From DATKYK01 sp034430255 (GTDB taxonomy: Bacteria > Chloroflexota > Dehalococcoidia > E44-bin15): a stretch of 5,376 nucleotides of DNA. The position numbers were made by a program, and so were the translations under genes. The stretch is taken from positions 1 through 5,376 of the forward strand of contig DAOUEU010000164.1 in the NCBI GenBank assembly GCA_034430255.1, read 5' to 3'. Within the stretch, counting starts at the first letter, position 1. Every line of letters begins with the position of its first letter. Below the pieces are notes generated by a model. The model was not told where the DNA came from. It saw only the letters and a program-made list of their open reading frames with translations, and did not search any database. This document shows positions 1 through 5,150 of this stretch, in pieces.

Positions 1-31
1 TTTTTATACCTAGCTTAGTTAGATACCACAT
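1..31 (-). CDS. Possible start of a leftward gene, cut by the window edge
   Basis: An ATG (31-29) opens a frame that is still open at position 1 and reads MWYLTKLGIK. A good SD-like stretch, AAGGGAG (43-37), lies 5 nt before it. The same frame is open further upstream to a stop codon at 100-98 and reads protein-like residues there (IVVVIDLKGES just before the Met). The ATG could therefore be internal to a longer or degraded gene that lacks an upstream ATG, with GTG at 58-56 as another possible start. Only ten codons are visible, so no product can be assigned. It lies in the same orientation as the marR gene but about 180 nt beyond it. This is an inference from an SD plus an open frame and may be chance. 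Confidence 0.25.
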   Translation of the reverse strand, partial: MWYLTKLGIK

Positions 32-209
32 ACTCTCTCCCTTCAGGTCTATAACCACAACTATCGGTGGTGGCTTTCGTCCTAGTTGTAAACTGTATTA
101 AGTGCATGTACTTTCCTATGGGTCCAGAGTAGTAGAAACCATGAAGGCATTATTTAGTCATCCTCTATCACGCGGAAACACTTCGTGTGTGGGTACATGC
201 TGTTGAAAC
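32..209. other. Intergenic stretch with no clear gene
   Basis: This AT-rich stretch lies downstream of the marR stop codon. I see no convincing gene, tRNA or intrinsic terminator. It holds a perfect 7-bp inverted repeat, ACAACTA (57-63) and TAGTTGT (83-89), with a 19-nt loop, and a short hairpin ACAC-TTC-GTGT (178-188). Neither is followed by a U-run in either direction, so neither is called a terminator. Both could be chance. Confidence 0.4.
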
Positions 210-719
210 CTAGCGTTCCGTCTCTTGTATGCCTTTAACCACTTTCTCCATAATTGTCAAGAGAATGTTTTGCTCCTTGACCGTTAGAGGGGACAGCATC
301 AAACGAAAATGCTGTACCATGTATCTCTCAATAGTCTGGTAAAGCTCCCGTCCACTATCTGTGAGAGCTACACGAACAACCCTCCTATCTTCCGGATCGG
401 GCAACCTCTGTGCGTACCCGTTATCCACAAACCAATCGACCATCCTCGTCGCAGTGCTGAACGGCACCGATAGTGCCTGGCCTAACTCACCCATTGTCAT
501 GTTAGTTACCCGATAGAGATTGAAGCTTGTACGATAAAAAAGGTTGCAATTTATGAAGCGATTAGGTTTATCTCCAATTTGTATCCCGTCAAGAAGATCT
601 AGCAGTTGCTCAAGCTCCCTGGGCAACATAGCATCGAACTTCATCCCTATCTGTTGGAAGTCATGTACCAGACTGGCTATCCGGCTATCGTCAGCCTGTC
701 GCTGAGAATCATCTACCAT
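210..719 (-). CDS. MarR-family winged-helix transcriptional regulator
   Basis: Predicted cytoplasmic DNA-binding regulator of 169 aa, within the usual MarR range. An N-terminal helical part (about residues 12-70, probably dimerisation) precedes the helix-turn-helix (about 75-97, TMGELGQALSVPFSTATRMV). The wing follows at about 105-123, with the family hallmark DPEDRR (108-113) and LTDSG (119-123). C-terminal helices then complete the dimer interface. I chose the ATG at 719 (MVDDSQ) over the in-frame ATG at 761. The upstream ATG lies in the end of the spacer and the -10 of a near-consensus promoter (781-752) and would not be transcribed. The SD is weak (GGA about 7 nt before the ATG). The protein has one cysteine (C58), so it lacks the multi-Cys cluster ligands of IscR or SufR, and C58 does not sit where the reactive N-terminal Cys of OhrR lies. 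It is divergent from sufCB, and such regulators commonly control themselves and the divergent operon. The ligand is unknown. GC looks lower than in the genes to the right. Confidence 0.9.
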   Translation of the reverse strand: MVDDSQRQADDSRIASLVHDFQQIGMKFDAMLPRELEQLLDLLDGIQIGDKPNRFINCNLFYRTSFNLYRVTNMTMGELGQALSVPFSTATRMVDWFVDNGYAQRLPDPEDRRVVRVALTDSGRELYQTIERYMVQHFRLMLSPLTVKEQNILLTIMEKVVKGIQETER

Positions 720-751
720 AATATTCCATAATAAAAATATTCTAAGATGGA

Positions 752-781
752 AATATATCATAAACCCTGGTCAATTGTCAA
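752..781 (-). promoter_or_regulatory. Predicted sigma-70-type promoter of the marR gene
   Basis: Read on the minus strand, the -35 is TTGACA (781-776, perfect consensus) and the -10 is TATATT (757-752, 5 of 6), with an 18-nt spacer. Transcription would begin near 745, about 26 nt before the ATG at 719. This fit is the main reason for rejecting the longer start at 761. It has not been tested experimentally. Confidence 0.6.
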
Positions 782-791
782 CCCCGTCACC

Positions 792-811
792 ACGAGTCCT
801 GAAGTACTCGT
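792..811. promoter_or_regulatory. 20-bp imperfect palindrome, candidate operator of the divergent MarR regulator
   Basis: The sequence ACGAGTCCTGAAGTACTCGT pairs 8 of its 10 symmetric positions. The outer six pairs (ACGAGT/ACTCGT) are perfect. It lies between the two divergent promoters and ends 2 nt before the predicted -35 of sufC. Length and symmetry suit a MarR dimer, which typically binds imperfect palindromes of about 16-20 bp. Assigning the binding protein is inference from position. Confidence 0.45.
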
Positions 812-813
812 CC

Positions 814-842
814 TTGCTAAAAAACCGAAAACAACATAAACT
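814..842 (+). promoter_or_regulatory. Possible promoter of the sufC-sufB operon
   Basis: The -35 is TTGCTA (814-819) and the -10 is TAAACT (837-842), with an optimal 17-nt spacer. Each box matches 4 of 6 consensus bases, so it is a modest promoter that could depend on an activator or be easily repressed. The predicted start is near 849, giving a leader of about 19 nt that includes the SD. The palindrome at 792-811 lies just upstream. Confidence 0.4.
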
Positions 843-855
843 AGTGTTATATAGC

Positions 856-860
856 GGAGG
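856..860 (+). promoter_or_regulatory. Ribosome binding site that sets the sufC start
   Basis: GGAGG lies 7 nt before the ATG at 868. The frame is open further upstream from a TTG at 775, but that stretch overlaps both promoters and the palindrome and has no SD, so the ATG at 868 is preferred. Confidence 0.8.
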
Positions 861-867
861 TAGACAC

Positions 868-1599
868 ATGCTAGAGGTGGAAGATTTAACCATAGATGTT
901 GGGGGTAGGGAGGTAATTCATGACGTTAGCTTCAACATCGACATCGGTGAGACACTTGCACTCTTCGGTCCCAACGCCAGTGGCAAGACCACATTGCTGA
1001 TGGCGATTATGGGCTTCCCCCGCTACAAGGTAACCAGGGGGCGTATCCTCTTCAATGGGGAGGATATTACCCATTTGCCGGTGGATGAGCGTTCCCGGAT
1101 GGGTATCGGCATCCTCTTCCAGCGCCCTCCGGTGGTTCGCGGCGTGAAGATGAGGGATATGGTACGGGCCTGCCTGGGCGGCAGGGAAGACGGTGCCGTT
1201 GTCGAGCAGCTTGCCGAGCAGGCAAATATGGTCGAGCTCCTGGATCGAGAGGTCAATTACGGGTTTTCCGGCGGCGAGGTCAAGCGTTCGGAGCTACTCC
1301 AGCTAATCGCCCAGAGCCCGGAATTCGTCCTGCTCGATGAGCCCGATTCCGGGGTCGACCTGGTGAACATCTCACTGGTCGGGGAAATGATCAACGAGCT
1401 TTTACAGAAGACCCATATGCGCAATAGAACCAGCTCCGGCCTGATTATCACACACACAGGACACATCCTGGACTATGTCAATGTTGACCGGGCCTGCGTC
1501 CTGCTCAATGGCGGCATCTGGTGTCGCGGAAATCCGCGGGAGATTCTGACCAGCATAAAGAGCCATGGGTACGAGGGCTGTGCCGTATGTCAGAAATAA
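868..1599 (+). CDS. sufC: SufC-like ABC-type ATPase of Fe-S cluster assembly
   Basis: Predicted cytosolic ATPase of 243 aa, close to the usual SufC length of about 250. It would power cluster assembly on the SufB-like partner encoded next to it. Motifs in order: Walker A GPNASGKTT (34-42), Q-loop Gln85 in LFQRPP, signature FSGGEVKRSE (from 133), Walker B FVLLDEPDSG (153-162) with catalytic Glu158, D-loop SGVD, and switch His196 in IITHTGH. FSGGE-x-KR and the Asp at 160 (LDEPDSG, where most transporters have Thr or another residue) are typical of SufC. There are no membrane segments or neighbouring permeases, which argues against a transporter ATPase. The tail ends GYEGCAVCQK, a CxxC pair (C238, C241) that could bind metal or an Fe-S intermediate; this is inference. 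It is the first gene of a two-gene operon and its end overlaps the next gene by 13 nt. It may belong to the two-gene minimal lineage (SmsC) rather than classical SUF. Confidence 0.9.
   Translation: MLEVEDLTIDVGGREVIHDVSFNIDIGETLALFGPNASGKTTLLMAIMGFPRYKVTRGRILFNGEDITHLPVDERSRMGIGILFQRPPVVRGVKMRDMVRACLGGREDGAVVEQLAEQANMVELLDREVNYGFSGGEVKRSELLQLIAQSPEFVLLDEPDSGVDLVNISLVGEMINELLQKTHMRNRTSSGLIITHTGHILDYVNVDRACVLLNGGIWCRGNPREILTSIKSHGYEGCAVCQK
1573..1577 (+). promoter_or_regulatory. Ribosome binding site of the sufB-like gene, inside sufC
   Basis: GAGGG lies 9 nt before the ATG at 1587, within the last codons of sufC. Together with the 13-nt overlap it suggests translational coupling, which would keep ATPase and scaffold levels matched. 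It supports the start at 1587 rather than the upstream ATG at 1521, which would lie deeper in sufC. Confidence 0.6.
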
Positions 1600-2804
1600 A
1601 ACGCCCTCGAGAAACGGAGGAAAGAAAACACCCTTCCCCCGGGGATAGCATCGACCTAGATGCCTACTCCCAAGTAGCAGAGGAACATCCGTATCAGGAA
1701 GACCCCTCTCGGCTTTCGCCTCAAGTAAAAGAGCGCATCCTGGATTCGGGGGTGATGCTGGATGACCCAGCACAGCGCTCCGGTACCTTCCTCCAGATCG
1801 ACCACTCGGTGGTTCACAGCAAAGCGGAGCAGGAAGGGCTGGAGCTCATGAGCACCGTTGCGGCGCTGGAGAAATACCCCTGGCTCCCGGATTACTGGTG
1901 GCAGGCAGTATCTCCCGGTGCCGATAAATTCACCGCCGAGGCGGAGCGCAACCAGCATCATGGCTATTTCATCCGCACGCTCCCCGGGGTAAAGGCCATA
2001 CAGCCGGTCCAGGCCTGTCTTTATATCTCTCAGCATGGTCTGGCCCAGAACGTGCACAATGTCATTATCGCCGAGGAGGGCTCGGAGCTTCATATAATTA
2101 CCGGCTGTGCCACGGCCAAGATAGAGAGGGAGGGCCTCCACATAGGGATTTCCGAGTTCTATGTGAAGAAGGGGGCCAAGATTACCTTCACCATGATCCA
2201 CAACTGGGCGCCCAAGATGGCAGTACGCCCCCGCAGCGGGATAATCGTTGAAGAGGACGGCACATTCTTAAGCAACTACATCTGCCTCAAGCCGGTGCGC
2301 ACCCTGCAGATGTACCCCAGGGCGCGATTAGTCGGGGAAAACGCCCTGATACGTTTCAACAGCATTCTTGTTGCCGCTACTGGAGCAACAATGGATGTCG
2401 GCTCCCGTGCCATCCTGGAGTCCAGGGGAAGCAGGGCGGAGATTATATCGCGGGCGATCACCACCGGGGGGAGCATCATCGCCCGGGGTCACCTGGTAGG
2501 GCAGGTTCCCGATGTCAAGGGACACCTGGAGTGCCGCGGCCTGATCCTATCGGAGGAGGGGGTAATTCACGCCATTCCCGAGCTTGAGGGATGGGTAGAA
2601 GGGGTAGACCTTTCTCATGAGGCAGCGGTGGGCAAGATTGCGGAGGAAGAGATAGAGTACCTCATGGCGCGGGGCCTCTCCCGGGACGATGCTGTCGCGG
2701 TCATTGTAAGGGGTTTCTTAAGCGTTGACATCGAGGGCTTACCGCCGGAGCTCAGCGCTCAAATGCAGCGCGCCATCGAACTCAGCGAGCAGGAGCTCCT
2801 CTGA
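1587..2804 (+). CDS. sufB: SufB/SufD-family Fe-S cluster assembly scaffold protein
   Basis: Predicted cytosolic partner of the SufC-like ATPase, 405 aa, shorter than E. coli SufB (about 495). The N-terminal ~65 residues are charged and probably flexible. A SufB/D-type beta-rich core follows, with QHGLAQNVHNVIIAEEGSEL (from about 149), a GCAT segment (C174) and TMIHNW (202-207). The C-terminal part aligns by eye with the end of SufB: HLECRGLIL (Cys316, matching E. coli SufB C405), LSHEAAVGKI (His344-Glu345, matching the H433-E434 region), then RGLSRDDA and IVRGFL. These Cys/His/Glu residues are the expected cluster-building site. One protein of this type with SufC, and no SufD, SufS, SufA or SufU nearby, fits the SUF-like minimal system (SmsB with SmsC); a homodimer would replace the SufB-SufD pair. 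The sulfur source must be encoded elsewhere. The start at 1587 is chosen for its internal SD and short overlap. Annotation pipelines may call it SufD family. Confidence 0.88.
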   Translation: MSEIKRPRETEERKHPSPGDSIDLDAYSQVAEEHPYQEDPSRLSPQVKERILDSGVMLDDPAQRSGTFLQIDHSVVHSKAEQEGLELMSTVAALEKYPWLPDYWWQAVSPGADKFTAEAERNQHHGYFIRTLPGVKAIQPVQACLYISQHGLAQNVHNVIIAEEGSELHIITGCATAKIEREGLHIGISEFYVKKGAKITFTMIHNWAPKMAVRPRSGIIVEEDGTFLSNYICLKPVRTLQMYPRARLVGENALIRFNSILVAATGATMDVGSRAILESRGSRAEIISRAITTGGSIIARGHLVGQVPDVKGHLECRGLILSEEGVIHAIPELEGWVEGVDLSHEAAVGKIAEEEIEYLMARGLSRDDAVAVIVRGFLSVDIEGLPPELSAQMQRAIELSEQELL

Positions 2805-2901
2805 GCTTCAGCCCTACTTTAACCTGGTCTGAAAGTCCTTTGGAATACCTTAGGTTACCCAAAACAGCGTGAAACATCAGACTGAGCGCCGCTTCTCCCA
2901 T

Positions 2902-2930
2902 TTGACCTGCCACTGTTTATGCTATATCCT
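2902..2930 (+). promoter_or_regulatory. Predicted promoter of the ROK kinase gene
   Basis: The -35 is TTGACC (2902-2907, 5 of 6). Two -10 readings are possible: TATATC (2923-2928), with a short 15-nt spacer but a TGC extended -10 element, or TATCCT (2925-2930), with a 17-nt spacer. Either places the transcript start at about 2935-2938, a few nt before the ATG at 2940, so the mRNA would be almost leaderless. The region 2805-2901 shows no convincing terminator for sufCB. Confidence 0.45.
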
Positions 2931-2939
2931 AGTAATGAC

Positions 2940-3899
2940 ATGCCCAAGAAGCTCGAAAAAATGATTGTCGGTGTCGATCTAGGGGGCAGCAAGATAAATG
3001 CAATCCTGGCGGACCCCAGCGGCAACGTTCTAAGACAGGGGCTGAAGGACACCCTGGCCCAAGAGGGACCGGATGAGGTCATAAAGCGGGTCATCGGCTG
3101 TATCAAGCAAGTAGCTTCTGGAGCGGATATAGCGGGCATAGGTATTGGTGCTGCCGGGGCCTGCGATGTGGTAAACGGCATAATCACCTTCTCCCCAAAC
3201 CTGCCGGGGTGGCATAATATCCCCTTAAAAGACATTCTCCAGCGAGAATTCGACCCTCCCATCTACCTGGAAAATGATGCCACTGTGGCCGCATTGGGGG
3301 AGCACTACTTTGGCGGCGCAGTGGGCATCGCCAATCTCATTTACTTATGTGTAGGCACCGGTATCGGTGGTGGCATAATGATAGATGGTCAGCTATATCA
3401 CGGCGCATCGGGCAGTGCTGGCGAGATCGGGCACATGACCATCGATATCAATGGCCCTCGTTGCAGCTGTGGCAACATAGGCTGCTGGGAGACCCTGGCA
3501 TCCGGGACAGCCCTGGCCAGGGAGGCAGTAAAGCAGATCAAGGCCGGCACCCAGACCAGTATATTGAATTTCGCCGATGGAGAGCTCCAAAAAGTTAGCG
3601 CGCAACGGGTTTTTCTTGCGGCGCAGGAGGGCGACCCCCTGGCGAATGAATTGATATCGCAGACCGCCTACTATCTGGGGGTAGGGCTGGTTAGTATCGT
3701 CAACATCTTCAACCCCCAGCTCATCCTCATCGGGGGTGGCCTATCTAGAATGGGTCGGCTGCTTCTAGAACCGGCCAGTAAAGTGGTCAGGGATCGTGCC
3801 TATGAGCTGCCAGTCGCAGCAGTCCGTATCGAATTGGCCCGACTGGGGGCCGATGCCGAGGCCCTGGGGGGTGTGGCCCTGGTGCTAGAATCAAGCTGA
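2940..3899 (+). CDS. ROK-family sugar kinase, glucokinase-like
   Basis: Predicted cytosolic ATP-dependent hexose kinase, 319 aa, the usual ROK length. The nearest role is glucokinase (glucose to glucose-6-phosphate), but N-acetylglucosamine or N-acetylmannosamine kinase cannot be excluded. The N-terminal phosphate-binding motif is DLGGSK (from 13). The catalytic Asp is D113 in ENDATVAAL. The ROK signature runs from VGTGIGGG (about 138) to the sugar-contacting E162-x-x-H165 (GEIGH). A structural zinc site is formed by H165 with CSCGNIGC (C175, C177, C182), followed by E184. The C-terminal nucleotide segment is NPQLILIGGG (from 258). No DNA-binding domain precedes the kinase, so it is not an NagC/XylR-type repressor. 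Three in-frame ATGs compete (2919, 2940, 2961) and none has a good SD. The ATG at 2919 falls inside the promoter, so 2940 is preferred and 2961 remains possible. It has its own promoter and is probably not part of the sufCB unit. Confidence 0.9.
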   Translation: MPKKLEKMIVGVDLGGSKINAILADPSGNVLRQGLKDTLAQEGPDEVIKRVIGCIKQVASGADIAGIGIGAAGACDVVNGIITFSPNLPGWHNIPLKDILQREFDPPIYLENDATVAALGEHYFGGAVGIANLIYLCVGTGIGGGIMIDGQLYHGASGSAGEIGHMTIDINGPRCSCGNIGCWETLASGTALAREAVKQIKAGTQTSILNFADGELQKVSAQRVFLAAQEGDPLANELISQTAYYLGVGLVSIVNIFNPQLILIGGGLSRMGRLLLEPASKVVRDRAYELPVAAVRIELARLGADAEALGGVALVLESS

Positions 3900-3901
3900 A
3901 T

Positions 3902-5086
3902 CTATGCTATGGCCCCTGACCCACGCAATTCAGCGATATTTTCCCTGGTATAGCCCAGCCCCAGCATAATCTCATCGGTGTGCTGGCCCGGCTTGGGGGC
4001 AACGCTTCTTACCGCTCCAGGAGTACCCGATAGCTTGATGCCGATACCCACCTGCTTAACCCTGCCCAGCGTTGGGTGTTCGATATCCACCGCCATCTCG
4101 CGCTGAATCACCTGGGGGTCTTCGAAGACCTCGTTCACTGAATTAACAGGGGCCACGCAGACGTCCTTTTGCCGCAGTAGCTTAACCCACTCATCCCTGG
4201 TCTTGGTGCGGAATATCTTACGGAACTCGGCGCTAAGCTCATCCCACTTCGCCGCGTCCCACTCGTAAGGAAGGAGATCCTCGCGACCGAGCAACTCACA
4301 GAGGTTAGCGTAAAACCATGGCTCCAGGGCAGCGATGCTCACATACATACCGTCTTTGGTCTCGTAGACCCCATAAAATGGAGCACCGCCGATACTCAGC
4401 AGATCGCCACGTGTAGGTACCCTGCCGGTATCAAAATAGCCTGCAGCCTCTCCGTGCATAAGCGAAATAATGCCGTCCGTCATTGAGATGTCCACGTGCT
4501 GCCCCTTACCCGTGCGCTCCCGGGCTATAAGCGCCAGCGTTATCCCCAAGGCCGCCTGCATGCTACCCCCCGAATAATCGCCGATTAGATTGAACGTCAT
4601 CACGGGAGGACCGCCGCGGGGGCCGATCATGCTCTGTGCACCTGCCGTTGACATGTAGTTTATGTCATGCCCGGGAATCTGCGCATAGGGTCCATCCTGA
4701 CCATAGCCGGTAATGGAACAGAGTATTATCCCTGGATTTATCTTACTGATGGTTTCGTAATCCGCGCCCAGGCGTTTCAACACCCCGGGGCGGAACTCCT
4801 CGACCACCACATCGGAATCCGTAACCAGTTTATAAAATACCTCGCGAGCCCCACCCATCTTCAGGTTGAAAACGATGCTGCGCTTGTTTCGCCCCTCAGG
4901 GTTAAATGCTCGCCTCCTTTCCTCCACCTCAGCGTCCATGGTTTCAATCACCTGGGCGGCGCGCCCGCCGCCGGCCTCGACCTTTATCACATCGGCCCCC
5001 ATGTCGGCAAGCAGCATGGTACAGTAGGGCCCCGGCCCCAGCCGGGTAAGGTCGATGATCTTAATCCCTTCGAGCGCCATTGTCAT
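3902..5086 (-). CDS. CaiB/BaiF-superfamily protein, likely alpha-methylacyl-CoA racemase type
   Basis: Predicted cytosolic acyl-CoA enzyme of 394 aa, the usual family III CoA-transferase length. The N-terminus LEGIKIIDLTRLGPGP, then LLADMGADVIKVE, is the CoA-binding Rossmann-type start of the family. The visible residues fit racemases better than CoA-transferases: His140 in GHDINY, Asp170 in NLIGDYSGG and Glu255 in LEPWFY match the His-Asp-Glu catalytic set of M. tuberculosis MCR and human AMACR. RTGKGQHVDISMTDG (from 191) is a common superfamily motif. A likely reaction is epimerisation of 2-methyl or 2-aryl-propionyl-type acyl-CoA, but the substrate is unknown and annotation pipelines may say only CoA transferase. 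The start at 5086 is fixed by an AAGGAGG SD 7 nt upstream; the ATG at 5080 is poorly spaced. It follows the sirtuin gene by 64 nt in the same direction, so one transcript is likely. Its stop lies 2 nt from that of the convergent kinase. Confidence 0.88.
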   Translation of the reverse strand: MTMALEGIKIIDLTRLGPGPYCTMLLADMGADVIKVEAGGGRAAQVIETMDAEVEERRRAFNPEGRNKRSIVFNLKMGGAREVFYKLVTDSDVVVEEFRPGVLKRLGADYETISKINPGIILCSITGYGQDGPYAQIPGHDINYMSTAGAQSMIGPRGGPPVMTFNLIGDYSGGSMQAALGITLALIARERTGKGQHVDISMTDGIISLMHGEAAGYFDTGRVPTRGDLLSIGGAPFYGVYETKDGMYVSIAALEPWFYANLCELLGREDLLPYEWDAAKWDELSAEFRKIFRTKTRDEWVKLLRQKDVCVAPVNSVNEVFEDPQVIQREMAVDIEHPTLGRVKQVGIGIKLSGTPGAVRSVAPKPGQHTDEIMLGLGYTRENIAELRGSGAIA

Positions 5087-5093
5087 ACTAATC

Positions 5094-5100
5094 CCTCCTT
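5094..5100 (-). promoter_or_regulatory. Strong ribosome binding site of the CaiB/BaiF gene
   Basis: On the minus strand, AAGGAGG (5100-5094) lies 7 nt before the ATG at 5086 and 13 nt before the second ATG at 5080. This decides for the first start. It is the strongest SD in the window. Confidence 0.85.
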
Positions 5101-5114
5101 ATTTTTAGCCCAAA

Positions 5115-5124
5115 TTTTCGAAAA
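5115..5124. repeat. Short perfect palindrome between the sirtuin and racemase genes
   Basis: TTTTCGAAAA is a perfect 10-bp palindrome in the 64-nt gap (5087-5150). It has no loop and no following U-run, so it does not act as an intrinsic terminator. It could be a small operator or simply chance in an AT-rich spacer. No clear promoter for the racemase gene was found in this gap. Confidence 0.25.
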
Positions 5125-5150
5125 GGAAGCTAGACTCATTAGCAGCGAGG

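Noticed and set aside
178..188. Small hairpin ACAC-TTC-GTGT as the marR terminator
   Set aside because: The stem is only four pairs and no U-run follows on the minus strand.
721..756. Near-inverted repeat ATATTCCAT (721-729) and ATGGAAATAT (747-756) as a second operator
   Set aside because: The arms match only with a one-base gap, the spacing is long for a MarR dimer, and the sequence is AT-rich leader DNA of marR. It is much weaker than the 792-811 palindrome.
775..867. Extended sufC start at a TTG (775), adding 31 residues
   Set aside because: There is no SD. The extension would overlap the palindrome and the predicted promoter, and the ABC domain begins naturally at MLEVEDLTI with GGAGG 7 nt upstream.
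1656..2201. Long open frame on the minus strand (181 codons) opposite the sufB-like gene
   Set aside because: It is fully antisense to a gene with clear SufB family motifs. Its translation shows no recognisable domain. It is a shadow of the GC-rich coding frame.
2791..2800. Perfect palindrome AGGAGCTCCT at the end of sufB
   Set aside because: It has no loop and no following T-run, and it lies in codons for Gln-Glu-Leu-Leu. It is probably chance in coding DNA.
2820..2857. Inverted repeat TAACCT/AGGTTA after sufB as a terminator
   Set aside because: The 6-bp arms are separated by 26 nt, are AT-rich, and no T-run follows, so it is not a credible intrinsic terminator.
3347..3598. 83-codon plus-strand frame inside the ROK kinase
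   Set aside because: It overlaps the kinase signature and zinc-site region in another frame, and its composition (many Arg, Trp, His) is typical of an out-of-frame read.
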